64,000 bases of DNA, from positions 26,049-90,048 of the forward strand of contig NZ_JACSPX010000003.1 of NCBI RefSeq assembly GCF_014836945.1, read 5' to 3'. Source of the DNA: Microbacterium commune. Its GTDB lineage: Bacteria; Actinomycetota; Actinomycetes; Actinomycetales; Microbacteriaceae. Positions 38,225 to 47,814 of the stretch are shown here, piece after piece (the stretch's first letter is position 1; each line of letters starts with the position of its first letter). Position numbers and translations under genes: made by a program. The notes under the pieces were generated by a model. It did not search any database, was not told the DNA's origin, and saw nothing but the letters and a program-made list of their open reading frames with translations.

Positions 38225-39448
38225 TCAGCGGACGGTGCCGGCGCGACGCTTGTTGTAGATGTCGAACGCGACCGCGAGCAGCAGCACGAGACCCTTGACG
38301 ATCTGCTGAGCGGCCTGCGGCACGCCCATCAGCTGCATGCCGTTGGACATCACGGCCATCACCAGACCGCCGACGAGCGCGCCGCCCACCCGGCCGACAC
38401 CGCCCATGGTCGAGGCGCCGCCGATGAAGCAGGCCGCGATCACGTCGAGCTCGAACATGTTCCCCATGCCCGGCTGGGCGCCGTTGGAGCGCGACGAGAA
38501 CACCGCGGCGGCGATGCCGGTGAGGAAGCCCATGTTCACGAAGATCCAGAAGTTCACGCTCTTGACGTTCACGCCCGACAGGCGCGCCGCCGAGAGGTTG
38601 CCGCCGACGGCGTAGACGTGACGACCGAACACGGTGCGGTTGGTGACGACCTGGTACACGAGGATCAGCACCGCCACGATGATCAGCACGATCGGGAAGC
38701 CGCGGTTGTACGCGAGCGCCCAGGCGAAGGCGAGCAGCACGGCCGACACGACGACGAGCTTGAGGATGAACAGGAACGCGGACTCGACCGGCTGGTTGTA
38801 TCCCTGACGTGCACGACGGGTGCGCAGCGAGCTGACGACGAGTCCGACCACGGCGACGAGCCCGATGACCAGCGTGAAGATGTCGACGGTCTGCGGCAAA
38901 GCCTTGAGCCCCTGGCCCTGTCCGATGGTGATCGAGCCGAACAGGCTGTCGAGGAAGCCGCTGGCGACGTTGCGGTACTCCTGCGAGAACGGCGAGAGGG
39001 ACACGTTGTTCAGCACCAGCCAGGTCAGGCCGCGGAACAGCAGCATGCCGGCCAGCGTGACGATGAACGCCGGGATGCCGACGATCGCCACCCAGAAGCC
39101 CTGCCAGACGCCGACGATGATGCCGACGACGATGGCGGCGATGATGCCGACCCACCAGGGCATGCCGTTCTTGATGACGAGCACGGCCGAGACCGCTGAG
39201 GCGAACGCGAGCACCGAGCCGACCGACAGGTCGATGTGGCCGCCGACGATCACGAGGATCATGCCGAGGGCCATGATCAGGATGTGAGCGTTCTGCAGGA
39301 CGATGTTCGTCACGTTCTCGGGCGAGAGCAGCTTGCCGCCGGTGGTGATCGTGAAGATCGCGACGATCGCGATGAACGCGATGTAGATGCCGGACGTGCG
39401 CAGGTTCTGCGTCAGCAGGTCCTTCACCTCGGTGAAGACGTTGTTCAC
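38225..39448 (-). CDS. mmsB: Sugar ABC transporter permease (MmsB/GguB-like)
   Basis: This 407-residue membrane protein belongs to the ribose/xylose/multiple-sugar permease family. It has around ten hydrophobic segments with the family blocks [20 protein letters not shown] and [18 protein letters not shown]-type C-terminal helices. It is the pore subunit of the importer with the ATPase and ChvE-like protein next to it. Its start overlaps the ATPase stop by four bases. Relatives near 400 residues are the GguB/XylH/MmsB group rather than the shorter RbsC. Confidence 0.92.
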   Translation of the reverse strand: MNNVFTEVKDLLTQNLRTSGIYIAFIAIVAIFTITTGGKLLSPENVTNIVLQNAHILIMALGMILVIVGGHIDLSVGSVLAFASAVSAVLVIKNGMPWWVGIIAAIVVGIIVGVWQGFWVAIVGIPAFIVTLAGMLLFRGLTWLVLNNVSLSPFSQEYRNVASGFLDSLFGSITIGQGQGLKALPQTVDIFTLVIGLVAVVGLVVSSLRTRRARQGYNQPVESAFLFILKLVVVSAVLLAFAWALAYNRGFPIVLIIVAVLILVYQVVTNRTVFGRHVYAVGGNLSAARLSGVNVKSVNFWIFVNMGFLTGIAAAVFSSRSNGAQPGMGNMFELDVIAACFIGGASTMGGVGRVGGALVGGLVMAVMSNGMQLMGVPQAAQQIVKGLVLLLAVAFDIYNKRRAGTVR

Positions 39449-41001
39449 GCTGCTGCCTCCTTCGTGGAGTTGGGTTCGATGGTCATGAGCGACATGAGCT
39501 TCTCCTGGGTCGCCTCGGCGACGGGAAGCTCACCGGTGATGCGCCCGTAGGCGAGGGTGTAAACGCGGTCCGAGAGGCCGAGGAGCTCGGGAAGCTCGCT
39601 CGAGACCACGATCACGGCCTTGCCCGCGGCGGCGAGCGCGTTGATGATCTCGTAGATCTCGTACTTGGCGCCCACGTCGATGCCGCGGGTGGGCTCGTCG
39701 AGGATCAGGACGTCCGGGTCGGTGTACAGCCACTTCGCGAGGACGACCTTCTGCTGGTTGCCGCCGGACAGATTGCCGACGACCTGCGCGACTGTCGGCG
39801 ACTTGATGTTCAGGTCGCGACGATACTGGTCGGCGACCTTGATCTCCTCGTTGCCGTCGACGAAGACGCCGCCGGTGACGAGCTTGCCCAGAGCCGAGGA
39901 CGAGATGTTCGTCTTGATGTCCGTGATCAGGTTGAGGCCGTACTGCTTGCGATCCTCCGACACGTAGGCGAGTCCGTTGTCGATCGCCTCGCGCACGGTC
40001 CGGGTGGAGATCTCCCTGCCTCGCATGAACACCTTGCCCGAGGCGTCTCGGCCGTAGCTGCGGCCGAAGACGCTCATCATGAACTCGGTGCGTCCGGCGC
40101 CCATCAGCCCGGCGATGCCGACGATCTCGCCCGCGCGCACCGACAGCGACGCCTTGTCGACGACGACGCGACCGGCCTGCGTCGGATGCATGACAGACCA
40201 GTTCTCGACGCGGAAGATCTCCTCGTGGATGTCGGGCGTGCGCTCCGGGAAGCGGCTGTCGAGGGAGCGCCCGACCATGCCGCGGATGATGCGGTCCTGG
40301 GTGGCGTCCGGCCCGTGCATGTCGATCGTCTCGATCGTCTCGCCGTCGCGGATGATGGTCGTCGAATCGGCGATGTCGACGATCTCGCCCAGCTTGTGGC
40401 TGATGATGATGCTGGTGATGCCCTGATCGCGCAGGTCGCGCAGCAGGCTCAGCAGGTGCTCGGAGTCGGTGTCGTTCAGTGCGGCTGTCGGCTCGTCGAG
40501 GATGAGCAGGCTGACGTCCTTCGTGAGCGCCTTGGCGATCTCGATGAGCTGCTGCTTGCCGACACCGAGCTGCCCGACGATCGTCGTCGGGTTCTCGTTC
40601 AGGCCCACGCGAGCCAGCAGCTCGGCGGCCTGGGCGTTGACCTCGTGCCAGTCGATGAGGCCGCCGCGACCGAGGATCTCGTTGCCGAGGAAGATGTTCT
40701 CGGCCACCGAGAGGTAGGGCACGAGAGCCAGCTCCTGGTGGATGATGACGATGCCGGCGCGCTCGGAGTCCTTGATGGCTCCGAATTCCTGTGGGGCGCC
40801 GTCGAAGATGATGTCGCCCTCGTACGTGCCGTGCGGGTAGACGCCCGACAGCACCTTCATGAGGGTGGACTTGCCGGCGCCGTTCTCGCCGCAGATGGCG
40901 TGGATCCGGCCACGCTCGACGCTGAGGTTCACGCTCTTGAGAACCTTGACGCCGGGGAAGTTCTTGGTGATGTTGCGCATCTCGAGGATGACGTCGGACA
41001 T
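39445..41001 (-). CDS. mmsA: Sugar ABC transporter ATP-binding protein (MmsA/GguA-like)
   Basis: This 518-residue protein has two fused nucleotide-binding domains. The first has Walker [10 protein letters not shown] near 38 with the usual degenerate signature ([15 protein letters not shown]). The second has a non-canonical P-loop region (GLMGAGRTE) but a good signature LSGGNQQK and Walker B VLILDEPT. This asymmetry is typical of the family. It lies between the binding protein and the permease, in the order chvE-mmsA-mmsB. A second, similar ATPase lies divergently at 42433. Confidence 0.93.
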   Translation of the reverse strand: MSDVILEMRNITKNFPGVKVLKSVNLSVERGRIHAICGENGAGKSTLMKVLSGVYPHGTYEGDIIFDGAPQEFGAIKDSERAGIVIIHQELALVPYLSVAENIFLGNEILGRGGLIDWHEVNAQAAELLARVGLNENPTTIVGQLGVGKQQLIEIAKALTKDVSLLILDEPTAALNDTDSEHLLSLLRDLRDQGITSIIISHKLGEIVDIADSTTIIRDGETIETIDMHGPDATQDRIIRGMVGRSLDSRFPERTPDIHEEIFRVENWSVMHPTQAGRVVVDKASLSVRAGEIVGIAGLMGAGRTEFMMSVFGRSYGRDASGKVFMRGREISTRTVREAIDNGLAYVSEDRKQYGLNLITDIKTNISSSALGKLVTGGVFVDGNEEIKVADQYRRDLNIKSPTVAQVVGNLSGGNQQKVVLAKWLYTDPDVLILDEPTRGIDVGAKYEIYEIINALAAAGKAVIVVSSELPELLGLSDRVYTLAYGRITGELPVAEATQEKLMSLMTIEPNSTKEAAA

Positions 41002-41090
41002 CGGTGCTCCTGTCTCTGGAAGCGCGGACCCACGGGGTCCGCCGCGCCGCTCATGGTGCGCGGCGAACCCCGTGGTATTCGTGCGAGTGA

Positions 41091-42245
41091 TTACTCGGCG
41101 ACGCCGGCTGCGACCTCGGCCTCGGTCCAGTAGCCCGAGTCGATCAGCAGGGACTGGATGTTGTCGCTGACGACGATGTCGGACTCGAGCAGGAACGACG
41201 GGACGACCTTCTCGCCGTTGTCGTAGGTCTCGGTGTCGTTCGCCTCGGGCTTGTCACCGTCGGCGAAGGACTCCGCAGCGGTCACGGCCTGGGAGGCCAG
41301 CTTGCGGGTGTCCTTGAAGATGGTGGCGTACTGCACGCCGTCGGCGATCATCTTCACCGAGGCGATCTCCGCATCCTGACCGGAGACGACCGGCAGGCCC
41401 GCCTCGATGGTCGAGCCGTAGCCCGCGTTCTCGAGGGCGGTGATGATGCCGCGCGACAGTCCGTCGTAGGGGGAGAGCACACCGTCGAGCTGCTTCGAGC
41501 CGCCGTCGTAGGTGCTGGTCAGCAGGTCCTCCATGCGCTTCTGCGCGACGGCCGGGTCCCAGCGCAGCGTCGACACGGTGTCGAAGTCCTTCTGGCCCGA
41601 GCCGATGGTCAGGCGACCGTCGTCGAGGTAGGGCTTCAGGGTGTCCATCGCGCCGTCGAAGAAGAATCCGGCGTTGTTGTCGTCGGGCGAACCGGCGAAC
41701 ACCTCGATGATCTTCTTGTCGGCGAGGTCGGTCTCCTTGCCGTCGGCGTCGAGGTATCCGAGACCCTGCAGCAGGCTCTGCGCCTGCTGCACGCCGACGT
41801 TGTAGTTGTCGAACGTGACGTAGAAGTCGACGTTCTTGGTGCCGTTGATCAGCCGGTCGTAGGCGATGACCGGGATGCCCTTGCTGGCGGCGTTGTCGAG
41901 CTGGGTCGCCAGCGCGGTGCCGTCGATCGACGCGACGATGAGGATGTCGGCGCCGTTGGTGATCATCTGGTCGAGCTGCTGCTGCTGACGCGGGATGTCG
42001 TCGTTCGCGAACTGGAGGTCGACCTCGTAGCCGAGCTCCTCGAGCTGGGACTTGACGGCGTCGCCGTCGGCGATCCAGCGCTCGGAGGTCTCGGTCGGCA
42101 TGGCGACGCCGACGAGGATGTCCTCTGCGGCGCCGTCACCGCCGGAGCCGGAGCCCGGCTCGGCGCTGCTGGAGCATGCGGCAAGACCCAGAGCCAGGGC
42201 GAAGGCGCCGGTGGCCGCGAAGGTGCGCAGGACGGTGTTTCTCAT
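41091..42245 (-). CDS. chvE: Sugar-binding lipoprotein, ChvE-like
   Basis: This 384-residue secreted lipoprotein has a signal peptide (1-23) ending in a lipobox LAACS, with the lipidated Cys at about 24, followed by a Ser/Gly linker. The mature part is a periplasmic-binding-protein type I fold of the ChvE/XylF group: [36 protein letters not shown]. Such proteins bind xylose, glucose, galactose or arabinose. The start at 42245 has an AGAGAGAT stretch upstream. Longer in-frame readings cross the divergent ATPase and are not real. It is the first gene of the importer operon. Confidence 0.93.
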   Translation of the reverse strand: MRNTVLRTFAATGAFALALGLAACSSSAEPGSGSGGDGAAEDILVGVAMPTETSERWIADGDAVKSQLEELGYEVDLQFANDDIPRQQQQLDQMITNGADILIVASIDGTALATQLDNAASKGIPVIAYDRLINGTKNVDFYVTFDNYNVGVQQAQSLLQGLGYLDADGKETDLADKKIIEVFAGSPDDNNAGFFFDGAMDTLKPYLDDGRLTIGSGQKDFDTVSTLRWDPAVAQKRMEDLLTSTYDGGSKQLDGVLSPYDGLSRGIITALENAGYGSTIEAGLPVVSGQDAEIASVKMIADGVQYATIFKDTRKLASQAVTAAESFADGDKPEANDTETYDNGEKVVPSFLLESDIVVSDNIQSLLIDSGYWTEAEVAAGVAE

Positions 42246-42432
42246 TGCGATCTCTCTTCCTCGAAAGGTGGCTTGATGCGGCGGACTGCACTGTCGTCTC
42301 CGGGAGGCGCTGACGCCGCTCTCGGAGCATTGCATATTGAGGTGCCTGCGGACAAATAAATCTGTGGCGCCTGCGAACAAATTAACCGATTCGATATCAT
42401 TCCGGAAGCCGAGCAACGCAGAGGTGATCTCG
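42246..42432. promoter_or_regulatory. Divergent control region of the sugar locus
   Basis: This 187-bp region separates chvE (minus) and the second ATPase (plus). It is markedly AT-richer than its surroundings at 42330-42400. It contains two direct repeats described separately and should hold the promoters for both operons. Exact -35/-10 boxes are not clear. Confidence 0.6.
42344..42382. promoter_or_regulatory. Tandem direct repeats, candidate ROK operator
   Basis: Two 14-base copies, GCCTGCGGACAAAT at 42344-42357 and GCCTGCGAACAAAT at 42369-42382, differ at one base and are 25 bp apart. They lie midway between the divergent operons, one of which encodes a ROK repressor. The AT-rich ends (ACAAATAAA, ACAAATTAA) resemble ROK sites in other bacteria. 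Confidence 0.5.
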
Positions 42433-43962
42433 ATGGCTGAACCGCTTCTGCGGATGACGGGCGTGACGAAGCGATTCCGCGGCGTCGTCGCGCTCTCCGG
42501 CGTCTCCATCGACGTCCACCGTGGCGAGGTGCACGCGATCTGCGGCGAGAACGGCGCCGGCAAGTCCACGCTGATGGAGATCATCAGCGGCGTCCACCCG
42601 CACGGCAGCTTCGAGGGGACGATCGAGCTCGAGGGCCGCCAGGTCGCGTTCCGCTCCCTCGCCGACAGCGAAGCCGAGGGGATCGTCATCGTGCACCAGG
42701 AGCTGGCGGTCGTGCCGCAGCTCACAGTCGCCGAGAACATCTTCCTCGGCAACGAGGTCACCCGCCACGGGCTGCTCGACCGGGATGCCGCGAATCGGCG
42801 CGCGGCCGCGGTGATGGCGCGCGTCGGCCTGGACGAGAGCCCCGCCGCGCGCACCGGCGACCTCGGCATCGGCAAGCAGCAGCTCGTCGAGATCGCGAAG
42901 GCGCTCGCCAAGGACGTGCGCCTGCTGATCCTCGACGAGCCCACTGCGGCGCTCGGCCGGGACGATTCCGACCGGCTGCTGGCGCTCGTGCAGCAGCTGA
43001 GCGCCCAGGGCATCACCTGCGTGCTCATCTCGCATCGACTCCACGAGGTGCTGCGGGTCGCTGACCGCATCACCGTCATCCGTGACGGGGCGACGATCGA
43101 GACGATGCGCACCGACGATCCGGAGACAGACGAGCGGCGGATCATCCGCGCGATGGTGGGTCGGCCGCTGGACGACCTGTTCCCGCCGCGCGAGCCCGAC
43201 ATCGGCGAAGAGCTCTTCCGGCTCGAGAACTGGACCGTCCACCATCCGGCCGACCCCACCCGCGTCGTCGTCGACGACGTGCATCTGACCGTGCGCTCCG
43301 GGGAGATCATCGGGATCGCGGGGCTCATGGGAGCAGGGCGCACGGAGCTTGCGATGAGCGTGTTCGGCAGATCGTACGGCTCGGTCATCACCGGAGCGGC
43401 ATACAAGCGCGGGCAGCCCATCGAGCTGCGCTCGGTGCGCGAGGCGATCCGCAACGGCATCGTCTACGCCCCTGAGGACCGTCGACGCGACGGGCTCAAC
43501 CTGCTCGCCAGCGTGCAGTCGAACGTGTCCGCGGCAGCGCTGGGACGACTCTCCGAGCACGGACTCGTGGACGACGTGCGCGAGCGCAAGGTCGCCGAGG
43601 CGTACCGGTACAAGCTCAACATCAAGGCGCCGAGCGTCGCGTCGCGGACGGGAGTGCTCTCCGGCGGGAACCAGCAGAAGATCGTCCTGTCGAAGTGGAT
43701 CTTCACCAACCCGGACGTCCTCATCCTCGACGAGCCGACCCGAGGGATCGACGTGGGCGCGAAGTACGAGATCTACGGGTTCATCAACGAGCTGGCGGCG
43801 CAGGGCAAGGCGATCATCGTCATCTCGTCGGAGCTGCCCGAGGTCATCGGGCTCTCCGACCGCATCTACACCCTCGCGCATGGGCGGATCACCGCCGAGA
43901 TCGCGCGACGCGATGCCACCCAGGAGCTGCTCATGTCGCACATGGCGGTCGAACGAGCATGA
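42433..43962 (+). CDS. Second sugar ABC ATPase, no permease of its own
   Basis: This 509-residue double-NBD ATPase is closely similar to the one at 39445. It has GENGAGKST near 36, [24 protein letters not shown] and LSGGNQQK, and Walker [21 protein letters not shown]. All key residues are intact, so it is probably functional. No permease or binding protein accompanies it; instead it is coupled by ATGA to the ROK regulator. It likely arose by duplication and may share the adjacent permease, or serve a distant system. The start ATG at 42433 fits the family. Confidence 0.88.
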   Translation: MAEPLLRMTGVTKRFRGVVALSGVSIDVHRGEVHAICGENGAGKSTLMEIISGVHPHGSFEGTIELEGRQVAFRSLADSEAEGIVIVHQELAVVPQLTVAENIFLGNEVTRHGLLDRDAANRRAAAVMARVGLDESPAARTGDLGIGKQQLVEIAKALAKDVRLLILDEPTAALGRDDSDRLLALVQQLSAQGITCVLISHRLHEVLRVADRITVIRDGATIETMRTDDPETDERRIIRAMVGRPLDDLFPPREPDIGEELFRLENWTVHHPADPTRVVVDDVHLTVRSGEIIGIAGLMGAGRTELAMSVFGRSYGSVITGAAYKRGQPIELRSVREAIRNGIVYAPEDRRRDGLNLLASVQSNVSAAALGRLSEHGLVDDVRERKVAEAYRYKLNIKAPSVASRTGVLSGGNQQKIVLSKWIFTNPDVLILDEPTRGIDVGAKYEIYGFINELAAQGKAIIVISSELPEVIGLSDRIYTLAHGRITAEIARRDATQELLMSHMAVERA

Positions 43963-45182
43963 TCGACGACCTCCCCGCGGTCGGCCGCGGAGCATCGCCC
44001 GCACCTGTCGCCGTGACGCGCACGACGAACGAGGACGTGCGGGCGCAGAACCTCTCCGCGGTGCTGCACCTCGTGCATGCCGCCGGTGCGCAGTCGCGAT
44101 CCGAGATCGGTGCCGTCACGGGGCTGAACCGCTCGACGGTGACCGCTCTCGTGCAGGAGCTGCTGGATCTGCGCCTGGTGCGGGAGGAGTCGGTCAAACC
44201 CACCGGGCGCGTCGGGCGTCCGTCCCTCGGCGTCGCCGCCGACGACGACGTCGTGGCGCTGAGCATCGTCGTCGATCCACGCGCGATCTCCGTGGCGCTG
44301 GTCGGGCTCGGATCGGCGGTGCACTCGCGGGTGCGGCACGATCTGGCATCCCCGCCGAGCCCGCGGCGGTTCGCGCACGTGGTGGCCTCGCTCGTCGACG
44401 GGATGCGGGCCGACATCGATCGTCACTACCGGCTGGTCGGCGCCGGGGTCGCGGTGCCGGGGCTCGTCGACTCGCGGGGCACGGTGCTGCTCTCGCCGCC
44501 GCTGAGCTGGCGGCGCGAGCAGCTCGCGCATCGTCTCAGCGACGTGCTTCGGATGCCCGTGGCCGTGGGCAACGATGCGAGCGTGGGCGCGATGGCCGAG
44601 ACGCGCTTCGGTGTGGCCCGCGGGGTGCGCAACGTGCTCTACCTGAGCGGGTCGATGAGCGGCATCGGCGGCGGCCTCGTGATCGATGGATCACTGCTGC
44701 GGGGCACCTCCGGCTTCGCCGGCGAATTCGGTCACACCGTGGTCAACCCCTCCAGCGCCCTGTGTAGCTGCGGGCGGCGCGGATGCCTGCAGGTGGAGGT
44801 GAACCCCGCCACCGTGCTCGCGCTTCTCGGCCGCCGGGGACTCGACGAGGACGAGCTCGACATCGAGCTGAGCGTCGCGCGCGACCCGGTCGTGCTCGCC
44901 GAGGTCGCCAGGCAGGTCGATGTGCTCTCGGTGGCGCTGACGAACTTCGTCAACGCGTTCGCTCCCGAGATGGTCGTGCTCTCCGGCTACCTGGGCGTGC
45001 TGCTGGCCACCAGCCGCGAGCGGCTCTCCGAGGCGGTGCGCCTGCATCCGGTGGGGTCGGAGGGTCGCACTGTGCGACTCGAGCGCGCCCGCATGCGCTC
45101 GCACCTCATGCAGATCGCGCCCGCCGAGCTGGCCTTCGAGGCCGTGCTGAACGATCCGTCCGCCGCGACGTCGCAGCTCTGA
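43959..45182 (+). CDS. ROK-family transcriptional regulator
   Basis: This 407-residue protein has an N-terminal winged-helix domain (about 30-85, SRSEIGAVTGLNRSTVTALVQEL) and a sugar-kinase-like ROK domain. The ROK signature GEFGHTVVNP is followed by CSCGRRGCLQ, whose cysteines bind zinc. The kinase-domain NDAS motif is also present. ROK repressors sense sugars and control uptake operons. Its gene overlaps the second ATPase by four bases and faces the ChvE operon, so it most likely controls both through the repeats at 42344-42382 (inference). Confidence 0.9.
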   Translation: MIDDLPAVGRGASPAPVAVTRTTNEDVRAQNLSAVLHLVHAAGAQSRSEIGAVTGLNRSTVTALVQELLDLRLVREESVKPTGRVGRPSLGVAADDDVVALSIVVDPRAISVALVGLGSAVHSRVRHDLASPPSPRRFAHVVASLVDGMRADIDRHYRLVGAGVAVPGLVDSRGTVLLSPPLSWRREQLAHRLSDVLRMPVAVGNDASVGAMAETRFGVARGVRNVLYLSGSMSGIGGGLVIDGSLLRGTSGFAGEFGHTVVNPSSALCSCGRRGCLQVEVNPATVLALLGRRGLDEDELDIELSVARDPVVLAEVARQVDVLSVALTNFVNAFAPEMVVLSGYLGVLLATSRERLSEAVRLHPVGSEGRTVRLERARMRSHLMQIAPAELAFEAVLNDPSAATSQL

Positions 45183-45212
45183 TCCTGGAGGCCCGCCGGC
45201 TTCGCCGCGTGT

Positions 45213-45218
45213 GAGGAT
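45213..45218 (+). promoter_or_regulatory. -10 element GAGGAT with upstream TGTG
   Basis: It ends six bases before the ATG at 45225. The hexamer is weaker than others here. Confidence 0.3.
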
Positions 45219-45224
45219 GGAGTG

Positions 45225-46616
45225 ATGGCTGCCCAGAAGAACTGGCGTATGCGTCTGGTCGAGGCGATCCGCGTCGACGCCGCATCGCGACCGGAGACCC
45301 AGGCGATCCTCTCGGTCGACGAGATGTACGCCCGGCGCGTGATCGAGCTCGCGATGCGCATCGCGGAGTCGCTCATCGCCGTCGGCGCGGCAGCGAACGA
45401 GGTCGTGCTCTCCGCCACGCGAGTGGCAGCCGCGCTCGGCATCCGCCCGGTGCATGTCGACATCACCTTCAACTCGATCGCCGTGTCGTACCAGGGCGGC
45501 GAGTCCGATCCGCCCTTCACGGCGATCCGCGTGGTGCGCGCGCCCGTTCCCGACCACGCGAAGCTGCAGCAGCTGCAGGCGCTCGTGGTCGACATCGAGG
45601 CGGGGCTGGCCCTGCCCGAGGCGCGGGTGCGCTTCCATGCCATCCGGCGCATGCCCTTCCGATACCGCCCGACCGTGATCGTGCTCGCGCAGGGGCTGCT
45701 CGCCGTCGGCGTCTGCCTGCTCTACGGAGCGTCGTGGATCACCACGCTCATCGCGTTCCTCGCCGCGTGCGGGGCTGCGCTCACGCAGCGGTGGATGGCC
45801 CGGATGCACGTGCCGTTCTTCTTCTCGCAGGCGGCAGGGGCGCTGGTGGTCACGGCGTTCGCCGCAGCCGCGAACGTGCTGCGCAGCCAGGGCGTCGCAC
45901 CCTTCGACCAGGCCGGCGTCGCCGTGATCGTCGCCGCCGGGATCGTGCTCATGCTCGCCGGGATGTCGGTCGTCGGAGCCGCGCAGGACGCGATCGACGG
46001 CTTCGCGCTCACCGCGGGCGGGCGCATCCTGGATCTGGCGCTGCTCACCCTCGGCGTCGTCGTGGGTATCGTGGGCGGAGTGGCCCTCGCGCAGCGGCTG
46101 GGGATCGGCTTCACGCTCTCGACCGAGCCGCCGGCACTCGGCCCCGGCTCGATGCAGGTAGCGGGCGTCGTGCTGATCGCCGTGACCGTGGCGGTGTGGA
46201 ACGGCGCGACGACGCGCACGATCCTCGTCTCGGCGGTGCTCGGCGCGATCGCGTGGGGCGGGTTCAGCGCGGGCGCGGCCGGCGGGTTCGGCGTGCCCAT
46301 CGCCAGTGCGGCCGGCGCGCTGATCGCGAGTTTCGTGGGCACGCTCATCGCGCACCGACTGCACGTGCCGTCCATCGCAGTGACCACCGCCGCCATCGTC
46401 CCCATGGTCCCCGGCTCTGTCGTGTACCGCGGACTGCTGGGGATCGTCGAGGCGCAGGACGACCCGATCTCGCTGATCCTCGGCTTCGCCGACCTGCTGC
46501 AGGCGGGCGCGGTGGGACTGGCCCTGGCATCCGGTGCGTCCCTCGGCCTCGTCCTCGGCGCGCCCGTGCGCGACACGCTGCAGAGTGTCGTGCGCCGCCG
46601 CGGGCGCATCCGCTAG
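45225..46616 (+). CDS. Threonine/serine exporter family protein (ThrE-like)
   Basis: This 463-residue protein combines the DUF1212 (ThrE) region and the DUF3815 (ThrE_2) region in one chain, like C. glutamicum ThrE. The soluble N terminus contains the conserved GAAANEVVLSATRVAAALG and HVDITFNSIAVSY. About ten hydrophobic helices begin near residue 150. ThrE exports threonine and serine using the proton gradient. ATG at 45225 is preferred to a GTG one codon earlier. It is monocistronic. Substrate assignment is by family only. Confidence 0.88.
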   Translation: MAAQKNWRMRLVEAIRVDAASRPETQAILSVDEMYARRVIELAMRIAESLIAVGAAANEVVLSATRVAAALGIRPVHVDITFNSIAVSYQGGESDPPFTAIRVVRAPVPDHAKLQQLQALVVDIEAGLALPEARVRFHAIRRMPFRYRPTVIVLAQGLLAVGVCLLYGASWITTLIAFLAACGAALTQRWMARMHVPFFFSQAAGALVVTAFAAAANVLRSQGVAPFDQAGVAVIVAAGIVLMLAGMSVVGAAQDAIDGFALTAGGRILDLALLTLGVVVGIVGGVALAQRLGIGFTLSTEPPALGPGSMQVAGVVLIAVTVAVWNGATTRTILVSAVLGAIAWGGFSAGAAGGFGVPIASAAGALIASFVGTLIAHRLHVPSIAVTTAAIVPMVPGSVVYRGLLGIVEAQDDPISLILGFADLLQAGAVGLALASGASLGLVLGAPVRDTLQSVVRRRGRIR

Positions 46617-46730
46617 CCGCGGGCGTCGAGTCGCCGGCGACGAGTCGCAGGTGCAGAGTCGTGCGCGGAGCCGCGGGGGCGGACGCCGATATGCTGGCTT
46701 CCGCCCCATCGCGGCGACGAGGAGGAACCC

Positions 46731-47744
46731 GTGAGCGACGCCACCGGAGCCGGCCCCGATTCCCTCGACCGCATCGCCGCCGACCTTCTCGCCCTCAAAG
46801 AGGCGAATCCGATCTCCTACGCCGAGATCGGACGGCGGATCGGCGAGCAGCGGGTCGCCCGCGGCGTTCCCGCGGCGGCCGCCTATCCGGCGCGCAGCAC
46901 GGTCTACGACGTGTTCCGCGCCGGCCGCACCCGGATCGACCCCGACCTGCTGCGCGACATCGTGACCGCCCTCGGAGGGGACGAGGCCGAGGTGGAGCGG
47001 TGGGCGCAGCGCGCCCGGCAGCTCAGACGGCCGACGGAGCCGACCGCCAGACAGCGCGTGGCGCCGACGGCGCGGCCCGTCGCGTTGCCCGCACCGGCTG
47101 ACATCGACCGGTTCCCGGGCGCGCAGCAGCCGCGCTGGTGGAGCCCTTACGTGCTCCTGCTCGGATGCATCGTCTTGAACCTCCTGGGGATCATGGTCGT
47201 GCAGGCCCTCCACCTGCCGATCTATCTCGACATGGCGGGCACCGCCACCGCCTCGATCATCCTCGGCCCGTGGCACGGAGCCGTCGTCGCGACGGCGGGC
47301 AACCTCCTCGGCTTCGCCGTCGGCGCTCCCGGTGCCGCCCCCTACGCCCTCGTGAATCTGGCGGGAGCACTCGTCTGGGGATACGGGGTCCGGCGCTGGC
47401 GGATGGGCGACGGGATCGGGCGCTTCTTCGCCCTGAACCTCCTCGCCGCCACCGCATGCTCTCTGGTCGGCGCCCCTCTCGGCGTCTTCCTCTTCGGCGG
47501 CCTCAGCGGACACGGCTCCGACACGGTCACCGAATCGATCGTGACGATGGGGCTGCCGTTGATCGCCGCGGCCTTCTCCTCGAACATCCTGACCTCGGTG
47601 ATCGACAAGGTCCTGACCGGCTTCATGGCGCTGATGGCCTTCGTCTGGCTGCACCGGGCGGCGGGCTTTCCCGCATCGCACATGCCGCTCGTCGAGCGCC
47701 TGAGCGCCAGTCCCGAGCATCCGCACCCGTCAGCGCGCCTTTGA
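46731..47744 (+). CDS. HTH domain fused to an ECF S-component-like membrane domain
   Basis: This 337-residue protein starts with a cytoplasmic, XRE-like helical region (about 10-95), with AEIGRRIGEQRVARG and ARSTVYDVFRAGR as likely DNA-binding helices. After a Pro/Arg linker (100-135) comes a six-helix membrane domain (about 139-310). Its LPIYLDMAGTATASIILGPWHGAVVATAGNLLGF and PYALVNLAGALVWGYGV segments resemble S components of ECF vitamin transporters. No ECF ATPases or T component are nearby. It may be a membrane-bound sensor-regulator. GAGGAGGAA supports the GTG start. Family assignment of both halves is by pattern and is uncertain. Confidence 0.6.
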   Translation: MSDATGAGPDSLDRIAADLLALKEANPISYAEIGRRIGEQRVARGVPAAAAYPARSTVYDVFRAGRTRIDPDLLRDIVTALGGDEAEVERWAQRARQLRRPTEPTARQRVAPTARPVALPAPADIDRFPGAQQPRWWSPYVLLLGCIVLNLLGIMVVQALHLPIYLDMAGTATASIILGPWHGAVVATAGNLLGFAVGAPGAAPYALVNLAGALVWGYGVRRWRMGDGIGRFFALNLLAATACSLVGAPLGVFLFGGLSGHGSDTVTESIVTMGLPLIAAAFSSNILTSVIDKVLTGFMALMAFVWLHRAAGFPASHMPLVERLSASPEHPHPSARL

Positions 47745-47801
47745 TCCGACTCCAGGCCGTCGCGCTCGTCGACGATGGGCGACGGGGGCACGGGTACCGC
47801 A

Positions 47802-47807
47802 TAGCCT
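47802..47807 (+). promoter_or_regulatory. -10 element TAGCCT of the ABC-F gene
   Basis: It ends seven bases before the ATG at 47815, predicting a leaderless mRNA. Confidence 0.4.
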
Positions 47808-47814
47808 TGAGGTG

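Noticed and set aside
42246-43460. An N-terminal extension of the ChvE-like protein into the divergent ATPase
   Set aside because: The signal peptide and lipobox begin at 42245; the upstream part is a shadow of the ATPase gene.
44691-47726. An open frame of 1011 codons on the minus strand
   Set aside because: It is antisense to ROK, ThrE-like and HTH-fusion genes. No domain is visible and it is explained by codon bias on the other strand.
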